The notes under the pieces: generated by a model
What the model saw: the letters and a program-made list of their open reading frames with translations, nothing else
The model's database searches: none
Told to the model about the DNA's origin: nothing
NCBI GenBank assembly: GCA_011009095.1
Contig: VTPC01008772.1
Span: forward strand, 9,819-73,818
Reading direction: 5' to 3'
DNA: 64,000 nt
DNA from: Ignelater luminosus
Taxonomy: Eukaryota; Arthropoda; Insecta; Coleoptera; Elateridae
Translations under genes and position numbers: made by a program
Shown here: positions 36,717 to 49,577 of the stretch, in pieces
Position numbering within the stretch: position 1 is the first letter of the stretch
Layout: the number at the start of each line of letters is the position of its first letter

Positions 36717-38440
36717 AAAACAACAATATGCATTGAATATTAATAGCGGCCTTCTCGAATAGGTCAGTAACGCGCCAAACTCAAATCGTAATTTGCTACT
36801 TCGCTAATAGTCAAATTCGGCAACTGGTTTCTGAAAATTATTATAAGGAATTTTTTGAAAAAATTATTCTCTTTGTTAGCAGTGCAGAATTTAATGCATT
36901 TTCGTTTGTTCTGCTATTAGGGTACTTCCTTTCAGATGTTTTTGGTTTTTGCGAATATTTGTGTTATTTTAATTCGATGTTTAAGCTTTTGTTGCTAGAA
37001 TTATTAAAGAGAGATTAAACTGTGAAACTTAACGTTATACAGTCGTCTGAATCGAGATTCTATATGGCCAAAAGTAAAAAAATAAATAAAATAGAAAACT
37101 TCCCCGCATGGTAGGAAATCATATCAATGTTGTTTGTTGTTCGCCTGTGTTTAGCCTTGACTGCAATGAATTCTTTTTTATTTTAAATACATCTGAAAGG
37201 ACTATTAAACAAGAGCAATGCTGTCTGAGATACTAAAGATCTTATACAACAATCAGATGACAAAGAGGACGGTGAAGAAAGTGGGGAAGAAGACAGTAGC
37301 AAGAAACCAATTTAAAATAAACAAAATTACTTCTATACGAAAATAAAATTACCACTAGACAACAATTTAAAACAATTTCGCATATGAATAAATCTTTGCT
37401 ACATAGAATTGCAATTCAGACGACTATGTACCGTTCGTAACACCTTCTTGCTCAAATTCTTTTTTAGCTCTACCTACCTACAATATACGAGAAGTTTTAA
37501 AATATTGAAGCAAAGGATTGATTTTCTTTTTAAATCAGATAACTATGGCAGTAGTTATAAGAATTTTCGACTTCGGGTTGCAATTCATATTTCGTTGCAA
37601 ACGATGTACTTTTAGAACCATTACACAATTTGAGTTTTTTTAGTGTAAAACTCACAAAAAACAGTAACGAAATCACTTTGGGTACATTACTGAAATCACT
37701 TCAAAGTATTGACATACAAAATAAATTTAAACATGTGTATGGTGTTTGTGAGGTTCCATTCTATTGGAATATCAATAGAGGACGCTAAACACTTTGAAAA
37801 GTAGGCTCGAATTAAAAAACATGCATTTGTTTTAGTTATTTAGGTACTCGGAAAATGGCATAAAAAACATGAAAATCTCTATTTGGAAGATATCATCCTG
37901 TGTCATAATAACCGACGCCTTATCTTAAAATTTTGTAAACCTTAAACTAACATATTTAGTTACCCATCATGTAAAAAAACTTTTTTCGTCGACCTTGTTA
38001 GAAAGTAGGCTTTTTGATCCTTATTTTGTGGCCGAAAGTTGACGATTGTATCTGAACGGAAGACAAAGTAATTTTTTCTTCCTATTGTTCAATTTTTATT
38101 TGGTTTTTTGTAATGTTATTTTATAACATTGCGTACACATCCAAATTCATTCAATCTTAAAACGTCTACTGGATTATTTATATTGTTAAAAAATATTTTG
38201 TTCAAGGTTCGTTAAAGTCCTAATCCCCATGTACGTGCTTTATTTCGATATAGAATCGTTCATGGACGTATAAACATTTTTATAGTTTATCAGTTAGTAG
38301 AAATTTTGTTTATGCTTCAACATTTTTATGTTCGTAAGAAAGACTGGTTCACATCCGAATTATGAGGGTTAAAGTTTTTCCACGATTGACATTCTTTTAC
38401 ATACTCGGTGTCATAGTGTAGTGCACATCCCGCTTCTTTA
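36717..38440. other. AT-rich stretch, nothing identified
   Basis: No gene, RNA or shared repeat recognised. Confidence 0.4.
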
Positions 38441-40300
38441 TTACTTCAAATCATTTCATGTGTTAAACATTTTAGCGTCCCTCGGGAAGAGTCGAATTTG
38501 AATCGTGGGACGGGCAGGTCGCCCCTTCGGGGGTTAGCTTCGCGTTGCCCGCGCTTTTCTGTTAACATAAGTAATATCGTACCGTGAGTTCCATTTTGAA
38601 GTTTTCTTTGTGAATTACTTGTACCGTTTTCCCTGGACGGCTGGTTTTGAAGGAATGTATCGACGACATCTAGTCGGATTATGTTTTGTGAATTCACGTT
38701 TGCAGAGAGTATTTCTCTAATTATCTATCTCGCAGTATAGCTGCCGCAGCTCAAATGTTGAGGATTGTATTTTGAAGTAAGACAAAAATAAAATAGCACA
38801 TGATATATCTGTGATTGATAAAAATTAAGACAGAGTTGACATTTTCAAAACAAGACAGGAAAGAGAAGATGTTATTTGAACTTTGTATCAATTCCATTAT
38901 TGTGGTGTATTTTTTTAATTACCTGTTTTGTACCGTCGAGATTTGTAGAGATTTCTCGTTACGGTGGAGAATTTAATTATCTGTCCTGGTTGGATGGATT
39001 CATATAATCATCGTCTGATGTAGAAGGTACTCTCTTCTGTATTAAATTAAGGTTACGTGTATTGTGGAAAATGTCAGTTAAGTGTTTTAAAACCTTCTAT
39101 GATCTCAACGACGTCAAGCATTGACCTCTCGCAATTGTGTTATTTGGATGGCCCTGGGCCGGTTTGTCGCAAAAGCTTACTGGAAATTCGAAAAAAAACT
39201 ATTATTTTAGAGCAACAAATGTATATAATTAATGTTTATAATGTCATTTTGAAGTTTCGTATAATCATCCGGGTTTTGGTTGCAAGTTCCGCTTTAAGCG
39301 CATTTACTTAACATGAATTTATCATTCCGTTTCGGTTTTTATAGTTATCAATAATTTTGTTTAACGTTTCTTTGAAGTTCTTTGTTAAAAATTAAAATGT
39401 ATTTAGCAGATTGATTTATATTTTGACCTACACTCTATTTTATAATCTAAACGTGTCTTGTGCTGTTTTTAAATCTTTAATCTCTTTTTCAGTCCTTATC
39501 GTTTCTTGAAATTGTTGTTTATACTTAAAGCGTTAGTGTTGCCTACTGTCAGCAGATGTATGTCTGCCGAAAGACAGATCTACAATGGAGGATCGATGCG
39601 TGAAAAATACCATTTTTAATTAAAGGTCCGTGTCTGAATTCGTTTAAGGGTGTACAACTGACTTTCCTATTTTGCCAAACCGTTTCCTTTGTTAGCAATT
39701 TGTGTTTTTCTCGAGGAATTGAATTCCAGATAGCGCGTAGCGTGGACGTTCTTGCGCTATCCGGGTCCTTGGGGGCCCGGCGTCTTTCGCGCTTTAATAT
39801 ATGGCGATCGGTTATCTTCAACACTTAGTGACTGTGAGTTTACCTATTGTTGTTTTGTTATTGTGGTTCTTTGGTTCGTAGTAACCGGCATTAATTTGCA
39901 CCTTTGTTCGACTCTAGAGAAGGCCTTTCCAGGAGCCGACGTATAGACGCCTTTAGAGCGGAATAAATTAAAGTCACATGTCGAAAGGTTGTACCTCATA
40001 TTATTTGTGTTGGGAAATGAACGAGACGTCTATCGTTCATATCTTCGTAGGAAGGAAAAATGACGAAGTAACCGTATCGTACCAGTCGTCCAGGAATTAT
40101 TCAGCTCCAATTATCTTTTTGTGTATTTATGGTTTAGTCTTTGGAGAAGACTGCGTCTTCCGCTATCGGAAAAATTGCTTCGTTTATCATCTTTGGATGC
40201 GAAGGATCTACTCTCTTTTGTTTTAAAAATTAAAAGTTTGTGTTTCGTGTAAAGAGCAATAGAGTGATTTTAAATTCTTTGTGGTTATCAAAAATAAATA
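38441..40300. other. Unidentified region with GC-rich hairpins
   Basis: This block is richer in G+C than its surroundings. One structured patch is CGGGCA (38511-38516) ... CCCC-TTCG-GGGG (38522-38533) ... TGCCCG (38546-38551), a hairpin with a TTCG loop inside a longer stem. A second patch has TAGCGC (39731-39736) pairing GCGCTA (39754-39759), and CCGGG (39761-39765) pairing CCCGG (39776-39780). ORFs of 80-90 codons on both strands show no family. It could be the leader or LTR part of an unrecognised retroelement, or a host untranslated exon. Confidence 0.35.
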
Positions 40301-40949
40301 GTACCGATCTCTCAGTTGTACCATTTGGTTTTTCCGATAATTGGATTACCAGAACTTTGTGGACGCACCACGGATTCTAGAGTAAGAAATATTTAAAATT
40401 ATGATAATGTTGTGTGTACCTTTTTGAATAGCGAATAGTTTGTTAATAAAACTAAGTTAGGGTAACATTATAAATATTTCCGGAAAGAGGTTTAGATTTC
40501 CTTATTAGTTTATTTCAGAAATTCATTCTCATTAATTTGCTGTTTCTTTTTGATTGATACAATTTGATGATTTTTCTTTTTGTTTAAAGTAATGTAATTA
40601 TAGTGTCAGATTACAATTTAACTTTGCCATTCATTTGATATTTTGTTTTTGTCTTACAATCTTTGAAATTATAACAGCGAGGTCATCAAACTCGTTTGCA
40701 CATAGTTGCGTCATTTTCTTTATGTAAAGACTTTTCAAAATGTTGTTTGTTTATGTTTGTAATTGAAGCTTTTTTAATTCATTTTAATATTTTATATTGA
40801 ATTCATTTTAATGTCATTTTCAAATCTCATTTGCATTGTCAAGATTTGAACCTTTGTTAATTATTTTCCTTTTCTGCATTTTAAAGTTATAATAAATTTA
40901 TTGTGTGTTACCTATTTTGGTATTTTATTTGATAAGTATTACTTTGATT

Positions 40950-42220
40950 GATCGTCAGGTAATGCATTGTGTTATGAGCGTCTCAGCTTCCTAGTAACCA
41001 AGAGTCTACACTTTGTTTTTATTAATTTTAAAGTTTTATGAAGTCAATGATTTATAAAGTCTATTTTAGTTATGAGAGAGAGAGAGAGAGATGCTAGAAC
41101 TTATTATAGATCATGATAAGTCTATTCTGTGTTTTAAGTCGTGTATAGGGTCAATTTAAGCCGTATGGGTAAGTTGAGAGTACATTTTCAAGTTTCTGTA
41201 TACAGGGTGATATTTCTTATAGACATCATTATACAGAGCGTTCGCCGATGTAGGGACAGGTCGGCGGATTATTTCTTTTTAGCATAACTGTTTCCTGGCG
41301 CCCTTTTGTAATCTCTTTTAGGCTTTTAAGCCAAGAGCTAAGTTTTAGGTTCAGGTAAGATCATCAAAGCCTGGATTATTTACTATTTTGGAACCTACTC
41401 CCGTCTTCGACATGAGCTATGGGCTTGAACATCTACCGATATCTGGCTTATACGGGACTTGTGCATACTTTTGGGCATTTTCCCGTTACATGTTTCGTTT
41501 GTGTTTTTGCAATATTTTACGTATGTTGATTAAATTAGTAATTATTTAAGTAACAATGTAAATATTTTCCAAAAAAGACATAGGGTTTTATTAGCTTATA
41601 CTTAAAAATGCATTTAATAAATTTAATGTGAGTTGCTCAGTTTTGATGTTTTATTTATGTAAGCATTATTATCTTTTAATGTTCAGGTAAGGTACCGTCA
41701 TAAGTTGTTCCAGTTTTCTAATTTCTAGTAGCAAAGAATTATTAAATTTTGTTGATAATAGTTCAAAAGTTTCATAAAACTATAAAACATTCTTTTCAGT
41801 TGTGGAAGCAAGCGAGAGAGGCTGGAGTTTATTATTGTATGTTATGACATTATTACCTTTATTTGTTTATGTTTTCTATGGAGCCAATGTAAGCTCTTTC
41901 GGGTAAGTTGAAAGTGTATTTTAACATCAAGACGTGATTTGTAAGTATTTATATACAGGGTGTTTACGGAGTGGATCCCTATATACAGGATGTTTGTCGA
42001 TGTGGGAACAGATTATACCGTCTAGCTTTACTGTTTGCTGGCGCCTTTTAGGTATTTCCTTTTAGTTGGAATTTAAGCTTTAGGTAGATAAGAAGACAAT
42101 TATTTGGGTTATTCACTACCTTTGAATCACACCCATCTCTGATTTAGAGGTACGGGATTGAACATCTTCCGATTTCTGGTTTATACGGGAAGGTTTTTTC
42201 CGACACATTTTTTCTTAGAT
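40950..42220. repeat. Two diverged tandem units, offset about 743 bases
   Basis: Unit 1 (about 40950-41500) and unit 2 (about 41690-42220) align through TCAGGTAA, GGGTAAGTTGAAAGT (with changes), TATACAGGGTG (41208 and 41951), CTGTTTCCTGGCGCC (41288 and 42031), TTTAGGT, then GGGCTTGAACATCTACCGAT and CTGGCTTATACGGGA. The offset is 743 bases at two landmarks. The repeats are clearly old. They may be a degenerate satellite pair, two LTRs left by recombination, or a tandem insertion. Confidence 0.7.
41073..41091. repeat. (GA)n microsatellite
   Basis: A short GA run inside unit 1 of the tandem pair. Unit 2 has only a decayed version (GCGAGAGAGG near 41811). Confidence 0.85.
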
Positions 42221-45070
42221 ACGTTTTGAATATTGAATATATTTTTTAAGATTGACGAAAAAATCATATATGAAACTCTAGAAGAAAGTGTCTTTTATCC
42301 CTAGTGCAGGAAAAAAGTCTCACTTTCGTCCCTCTTATTACAAATAACTATTTAAAATAAATTACAATTTTCATGCAGTCGCTCATTACTTTTTTGTTGT
42401 TTCAAACTAATCACCCTATACAACACCTGAGAATGCTATTCATCTTGATAAACTAAGTTTTTTTTCAAGACAAACTATACCGAACGCATAACACAAAATG
42501 CTTCTATTGCCAAACAATGTCTGAAATATTAATTTAATGATTTACAATAAATTATTAGCGTTACGTTTCTCATGGTGATTTATTGCAGTGGCACTTGTTA
42601 TGAGTATTTATGCAGCATAAAATCAAAAGAATTCTTCACTTATAGCTGATTCAAAACAATTTAACGAGTAAAGGAACTCAAAACTTAGTTAACAAGAAAA
42701 AGAGAAGTAGCAAGTAATGATATAACGAAAGTATAACGTTTCTCCAAAAACAAATATTTCATTGCGGTCCAACAAATAAGAAACGACAGTATGAACAGGA
42801 TATTATTTCGTTTCTCCTTCTGAAAATTTATTACTACCTATCGTTCTCTGAAACGAACGTTCACTTACTAAATTACAAAACTAAAATGTAATTTTCTCCG
42901 GACGTATTGCTAAGTATTTATTTTTATATTTTCTTGCCAGAAAAAGGGCAAGTTTTACAATATGAAAATGTTAAGGTTATCACCTTAATTACAGCAAGAT
43001 TTAATCAAATTTGCATTCTAGAAATCAGTATTGATGTTTTTAAATAAATTTGTTTTGATAATAAACAACCAAACAAACAAAGGATAATAGTTTTTAGTCA
43101 TTTGTGAAACTTCCCACAGTAGTGACAATAAATCAAGATGTTATCACATCAGACACGTGTTTGACATTCTCGTTTGCCGTTTAAGAGCCTTCTAAAATAA
43201 ACGAACAAAATAATAAAATAATAGCAGACATAATAGACCGACGTCTACAAATCTTTAGCTTGTCAACAAAATTATACTGCTGCTGTTTCCAGCATTTCAT
43301 TACTACTGCTTTTGCAGATTGCTTTTTTAACAATAATACGTCTTCTTTACTCTTTTTCGAAAAAAATCATTATCATTCACAATTATCAAAAAGCCGCTTA
43401 TACTATGTGACAAAAATCAAGATTAAAAACTTATTTCAAGTAATAACTAGTTAAACTAATCTAGCATCAAGAAAAGAGGGTTTAATTTCTAGATTTTTTT
43501 CAGTTATTTTATTTATAACTAACAAAACGTCACACAGCTGTCTTCCACTTAAATTAAAATTTATGATCAGGACAACTAGGCGGAATTTTAATTTTGGCAA
43601 AAATATAATCTTTTACGTTGTTTTGATATCAAGATTATGAAAATAAATGGAAATCTAGCATAAAAAATGCTGGTTTCATTTTGACTAAAGTTAATTAATC
43701 ATCGATTACGTGTTCCCGACGTAAAACCAGGGCAAACGTTTAGAAAAGTGCAGAATTGCTGAAGCGTAAAAAAGTAGCAAACAGTCCACATCAGAAATCT
43801 TAATCAAATTATTGGTTTTATTTAAACAAATATTGTAAGAAATAAACTTTGTATAGTTCACTAAAGGTTCGGCTTATTCTGAATGCTCAATGACTTTACA
43901 GCTGGCATTAAAATTCAATACATCACACGATTCTGTAGAAAGAAATTTTATTTTACGAGGATCTTTTATCAAATTGTAAAAGCTCTGGTAACTTTCAGCA
44001 ACTCGCATTAGACCCTTCAGCATTACATCCTAAGAGATTTAAAAGTTTGCCTCTAATAATTAATATTTCTCTAAACCTCAAAACTAGAAAATGGTAAACT
44101 TCAGTAAAAACTGTATATTTTCTTACACAATCTCAGTAAAATAGAAGTTTATCAAAACTTTTTAGAAAAATAGTTTAGTCTTTCCCAAGATAATTTACAT
44201 TTTTGTAAGTATAGTATTAGTAACTAAAGTTAAGGATTAAAATATTAGGTTAAGAGAATTTGACAAATATACTATAAACAACTGTGTAAAAATTATGAAG
44301 AAAGAATTTTTGACGCTGTTCGGTCTGGACTTTCATCTCTTTTATGCTTTGAATTCGTTTCCTTAAGTATTTCGTTAAGTAAATAATTTTGAACTTTAGT
44401 ACCAATTGTAAGTTCGACTACCTTAGTAGTACAGGAAGAGGAAAAAATAGTTTAAGAAAAGCAGGTCCACGATCTTTAGACCTTTGCCTGATCAGTTCAT
44501 CCTATCCTACTCAAAAAGCTCCTACACACGAGGCAAAAGCAAAATGCAAGAACCAACTTGTAGGATAATTGGGTGTGACACTTCACACGACCCAATTTGT
44601 CAGTAATAATTAAAACAGGGAAACGAGCGTTTTAAAATAATAATGACTCCCTCAAAACTTGAAAACTAGGCATAGCCTCACCAGCTTTATTTATTAAAGT
44701 AAGAAAAACTGGGCAAAGAAAAGGCTACTGGGAAAAAGAAAAGTTGGCCACATAAATGTTATGAGAGAACTAAAACCAGTAGGCATCAGAAGTTTTTTGC
44801 CAATGGATACCTACTGCTTTTGAACGTGTTGAGACAAGACAGGAAGAAAAACAAGATAAAATTAAAAACATGCAGAAACGCCACGAAAATCAAAGCTTAC
44901 AAAAATTACACCAGAGGTAGTAGTGTATGAGTTTGAGTTTCCCTTATAAGCAATTGATAATCGACTAAGAAAGCTTGTTCGTTAGTTTATTACCTTAGGA
45001 AGTTTTAACTTAGTTTGTAAGGAAACCTGTCGATCAAAACCACATTTTATTGAAAACATAATTTATTTCA
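42221..45070. other. AT-rich stretch, nothing identified
   Basis: Short ORFs (43260-43454 and others) lack motifs. The stretch around 44450-44930 is more complex but I cannot assign it. Confidence 0.4.
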
Positions 45071-45305
45071 GGTAATACTACAATTTAAATTAATTTAATT
45101 AATTAATTTAAAAATTTCTACAGCAGGTAGGATTCGAACCTACGTATCCTTATCTTGCGTAAGGTGCATTAACCAACTGTGCTACCGAGGTAGGTATTCT
45201 AGTTGGCTATATAAGTTCGAATCTTTCTAGATATATTAAATTTAATAATAAAATCTCTACCGCAATCTTTAAATTAATTAATTTAATTTAAATTGTATTA
45301 TTACC
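45071..45305. mobile_element. Small inverted-repeat element (MITE-like) with a tRNA-like core
   Basis: The left arm starts GGTAATACTACAATTTAAAT at 45071. The right arm, read inverted from 45305, starts GGTAATAATACAATTTAAAT. The arms pair over about 42 bases, allowing one 4-base indel in the AT-rich part. Between them sits a tRNA-like sequence on the minus strand. No clear target duplication is visible. It may be a MITE that captured a tRNA, or a tRNA-derived element flanked by foldback arms. Confidence 0.6.
45120..45191 (-). pseudogene. tRNA-like sequence, probably not functional
   Basis: On the minus strand the 72 bases have a perfect T arm (GTAGG-TTCGAAT-CCTAC, 45127-45143), a D arm with AGTTGGTTA, and a perfect 5-base anticodon stem (CCTTA/TAAGG) with loop CGCAAGA. 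Position 33, normally T, is G. The acceptor stem (ACCTCGG with CTGCTGT) has two internal mismatches. If the loop is read as seven bases the anticodon would be CAA (Leu), but the long variable arm of tRNA-Leu is missing. This suggests a tRNA-derived relic or a promoter-bearing tRNA mimic inside a transposon. Confidence 0.6.
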
Positions 45306-45809
45306 TATTATAAAAATTTTATTAATACTTTAATGTTTGTCATGAGTGAGCAACTCGAGAAAATTATTAAATTTAATAATTTATTTCATCACAAATTATT
45401 GACCTCACAGTGCCCTGAAACTACTTTTTTTCGAAATAAAACGCCATGATATTTTGTTTATTATTGTTTAGCTTTTCCATCGCATTTACTAAATTTTTTA
45501 ATGCTCCTTCTTCGAATGTACGTTTCTATTCTTATTTCATTTTCTTTTTGTTTCTGTGTTTGCTTTAATACAATTTCTTTTTTGAAATTTACCCCGTCTT
45601 CGTTTTTACTTTTTTGTTTTACTGCATAGCCCGATTCATTTCCTTTTCCGTTGCCGTGTTTGTTTTCTTGTTTTTTGTCTTTTATACTAGTTTTATCCAT
45701 TCATTTTTTAGACCATTTTGTTAGTTGTTGTATTATATACCTTTCGAGTGATATTTCATTCACCGTTCTTTTATCATCTCTGCTTCCCGTCAATTCCTCC
45801 GATCCTTCT
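45306..45809. other. AT-rich stretch, nothing certain
   Basis: The minus-strand ORF 45461-45700 is a run of Lys/Glu/Gln/Asn codons with low complexity and no family. It may be the decayed 5' part of the adjacent LINE, but I cannot show it. Confidence 0.3.
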
Positions 45810-47165
45810 AACAAGAACTAAACAACCAATAATGGAAGTAATAAATGAACAAAAAAATCATAAAAGCGCAGGAAATAATAGAATTCTAGCAAAAATTCTA
45901 AAACTTGGAGATGAGAAATTCAATAGAAAATTATACCATCTTACACTCAGAGTGCGGCGAGAAGAGATAATGTCGAAACAGTAGCGTTGTTGCAAAAATT
46001 ATCTGTTTAAGGTTAAGAAAATATCAGTCTCAAATAGAAGAATACCAGCGAGGTTTTAGAGCAGAAAGATTTACTGTAGACCAAATATTTACTCTAAAAA
46101 TAGTACAGAATAGCAGTTACGAGCAAGACCTGAATCTACACATATTATTTATAGATTTCAAACAGGCGTATGATTCTACCTCTCGTCAAAAGATGTCGGA
46201 AGCAATGGAAAACTGGAAATATTAAAAACATTGATAAGACTCGTGAAAATGACACTAAATGACACAACTAGTAAGACTGCTAGAGGAAAGCTTCTCTGAC
46301 GAGGTAATCATTAAGAGGTTTAAGACAAGGTGACCCTCTGTCAACACATTTATTTAATATGGTGCTGGAAGTAATAGTAAGAGAAAGTAATATTCAAAGA
46401 ACTGGTTTGATCTATCATCACAGACATCAAAGAGAGAGTTAGAGCGTGTATTTGGACAGTTTGAAGGAGAGTAAAAAAAGTTTGGTCTAATGAACAAAAT
46501 ACAAAATATAAAGAAAGGCAAGCTAAAAGAACAGAAGATAACAAGTACATTAAGATGAAGGCTAGAATAAGAGAGTATAACATCCAGAAAGTGAGTGAAT
46601 TTGTGTATCTCGGGACAACAATTACAAGTGAGAGAAAGAAATACATAAAAAAATATTAAATGGTAGTAGAGCGTTAGCGTCTTTAGCAACTATTCTAAAG
46701 GCAAAAAATGTCTTAAGATTAGTTAACAAAAAAGCATATGAAACCAGTGGTACTATATACAAGCGAAACGTGGGTGATGACCAAGCAAGAAGAAACCAGG
46801 CTAGAAGTATGGGAAAGAAAAGTCCTGAAGAAAGTTTTAGGAGGAATTAAAACAAGAGGGAAAGTGGAGAAGGAGAACAAATCGTAAACTTGTAAAAGCG
46901 TTCGGAAAACCAAGAATTACGGACAAAGCACGAGCTCAAAGAGTCAGATGACTAGGTCACATAGTTTGCATGCCTAAACAAAGATGGGTCAAAAAGATGT
47001 TAGAAGAGGGAGTAGGCGGCAGAAAGAGAAGAGGTCGGCCAAAGAAAAAGTGGATCGATATGGTAAAGCGTGATATAGAAGGGGTTGGAATCGATGACTG
47101 GATAGAAGTAGCAATGAACCTAAAAAAATGGAAGAAAGTAATAATGACTGTAGAAGCCAAGGGCC
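45810..47165 (+). pseudogene. RTE-type non-LTR retrotransposon reverse transcriptase, decayed
   Basis: The protein copies the element RNA into DNA at a nicked target. Pieces in shifting frames: EVINEQKNHKSAGNNRILAK (about 45834-45893), the start of the RT domain; then YQRGFRAERFTVDQIFTL (about 46040-46095) and LFIDFKQAYDS (about 46144-46180), which hold the first Asp of the RT; then RQGDPLSTHLFNMVLEV (about 46325-46375); then VNLCISGQQ/VYLGTTITSE-type sequence (about 46595-46630). The C-terminal tail reads KRRGRPKKKWIDMVKRDIEG and DDWIEVAMNLKKWKK (47020-47140), typical of this group. The YxDD region is not readable. There are many stops and frameshifts. The 3' end is cut by the LTR at 47193. 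Confidence 0.8.
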
Positions 47166-47192
47166 TACAAGGCCCTGATATATGTATATATT

Positions 47193-48806
47193 TGTCAAGG
47201 TTTTTAATTTTTTGTAAAATTATTCTGCAATAATTAATTCAAATTGAGGTGCGTGGCGACCTCTATTGAGGAATAGGGTTGAAGAGAGTAGCTGTTTTCC
47301 CGGGGCAGTAATCTGCGTAATTTAGTTATGGGATAAGTCGCTTCTGCGCGTTGAGATCAGGGTGCGGTCGATGCGAAATAGGGAGTGGATAGAGGAGCTT
47401 CAGGGAGGGAAGTCCAACGCTGGTGGGAAAAAGTATTGTGAGACGTCTTTCATAAAAATTTAGCTGTTGTGGCCCATGAAGATTATCGTTTAGTGAAGTA
47501 TCCTTAGGATATATATATATATAGTGGGTTGCCGTTAAAGCTTATTCTTTGGAAGTAGGGCTTCTTCTTTCTTTCGCTGTTAAGCGGAACTTGTTCAGTG
47601 GAATTCGTCGCCATTTTGTCCCTCCCTGCTGTGTGGAGCGACCAGTTTCCAAAGCTCCAAGTAAATACATACGCAGTTACCCGTGTGGACAACGTTTTGG
47701 ATCATGCAGCTGCGCAAGGTTGGTGTACACTCATTAATACCGTCGTTTTTTTATACCCCCTTGTGGGTTAAAGAAACAAGTGCATTCAAAAATTTGTTCA
47801 GTGGAAAACAAGAAAGTTTCTCCTTGGCATTATTGTAAACATTTATAACAACGGTTTCTAGTATACTAATTGTGGTATTGTGTTTGGTTCATTACTTATT
47901 TTTACGAATAAACAATTTTATAATCCAGTAGTGTTCAGCGTAAATTTGTAATGTAAATCAGTTTTAATTTTTTTTATCATAATTATTTGGCTTGGTTTTA
48001 ATTTGTTTGTATGACTTAATTCATTGTCGATTTTATTTAAATGAAATTAGATATTTCCTTTTCGTAAGATATATTAAGTGCAGTCGTAAGCTGTTTAAAC
48101 GGCGTGCCCACGTGTTTGGCGTTTCTGGGAATCCCCTCGAGCGTCACTGGCCAGAATTTTGCTGCGCAGTAAGATCGAGCACGATTATTGACGTTTACTT
48201 TATAAGGATTTTGTTTTTGTATAATCAACAGTTTATTTGTTTTGTTTTATTTGTATTTTTTTGCTTTTTTTATATTATGTAACCTTTCTTTTTTTTTATT
48301 TATTTTTCTAATAGATTTATAGTTTGAGAGATAGTTTTATTATTATTATCACCTAAGCATTTGATTAATTTGATCCAGTTATATTAAATTTCACTAATAA
48401 AGAATATACCGGGTGATTCAAAAACCTTGACATACTGAGTGATCCAAAGAAAATGATTTGTTGATTCAATTTGAATATTCCAAATTTGTACAGAATGAAG
48501 TGAAAATACTTTTGTATAAGGCGGTTTAACGCCTTGAGTAAGCTTTTGTTTCAGAAAGTCTAAGTAAGTATTTGTAAAGTTGTTGCCGATTTAAGAGGGA
48601 CTATGGTCCTTTTGAATCTTGTGATCTGGCTGAATCCATGGTGGCGTTATCTAATAATACCAATTTTGAGCTATTTCAGTGGTAAGTAGGCATTTCGAAC
48701 TTAGCTGTCTTCGACTGTTTGCTAGTCTGGGTATCAGCTTAGTTCTTCGTGCCTTCTAGTCGCTGATTATAAGCCTGTGCCTTAAAGTTTATTTTGGCAC
48801 ATAACA
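47193..48806 (-). mobile_element. Solo LTR, about 1.6 kb, with perfect 4-base target duplication
   Basis: On the minus strand it starts TGTTATGTGCC (48806) and ends CCTTGACA (47193). It is flanked by TATT on both sides (47189-47192 and 48807-48810). It is the longer relative of 27196-27912: the outer segments (about 47193-47690 and 48590-48806) align, and about 900 bases between them are present only here. A TA microsatellite (47510-47521) lies inside. No gag or pol coding is present. It inserted at the 3' end of the RTE element. The coding strand of the parent element is unknown. Confidence 0.75.
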
Positions 48807-48810
48807 TATT

Positions 48811-49577
48811 GTTTAGCAACCTTTTGTATGCCGTTAAATCTATTCTTGTAATGAAAAGTTACTTTCAAAACTGAAAGGGATAATTCCCTGAATGAAGATT
48901 ACAAAGACTATGATTTTGGGAAAGCTAGAAAAAAAGAGTTTCCGACGGTTAAATACAAAGAATGCTGCTTTCATTTCACTAAGTACTTGTATAACAAAAT
49001 ACGGTGTTCGAAGAAATAACTAATTATTTCTAAGATACCCGGATTGGAAAATCGGAAAAAAACGATCGATAAGTAAAACTGCCACGATTGCGTTTTGAAA
49101 CGGCATACAGCCAGATTGAAGGCTAGTTACGTGGTGGTTTCTAGTTAAAAAAAAAACAAGCATTCTTTTATTTGGTTGTTAATTAGAACTCCTAAGCATG
49201 AACAGAGTGTAATAGAGTTGAAGATTTCTGAAATAAAACTTCCTAGGTATAAAGAAACGAAAATCAAGTGCAGTACTAATATTTTTTAAATTAATGTCAA
49301 CCAAAACTTGGGAAAAAACAGTTTCTTTTAAATTAGGAAAGATTCAGTTATCACATTGAGAGATACTGAAAGAGTGAATGTGTTGCATATCTGCATGTTG
49401 GTTTTCTAAGACATTTATATATGTAACTTATGACTATAGCTCAAAATAACCAATTAAGTGCCTAAAAAACAAGTTCGTGACATCAAATGAAGTTTATAGA
49501 CTTTTGTGACGAGATTGCACAAACGTAACCTAAGAAACTACTGCTTTTGACAAAATAGTAAAACTGGAGTTTGGAGC
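48811..49577. other. AT-rich stretch, nothing identified
   Basis: No gene, RNA or shared repeat recognised. Confidence 0.35.

Noticed and set aside
45120-45191. Functional tRNA gene
   Set aside because: Position 33 is G, the acceptor stem has mismatches, and the sequence sits inside an inverted-repeat element.
46350-46689. Overlapping minus-strand ORFs of 98 and 111 codons with membrane-like composition
   Set aside because: Antisense to the RTE reverse transcriptase relic; purine-rich coding strand gives Phe/Leu-rich shadows.
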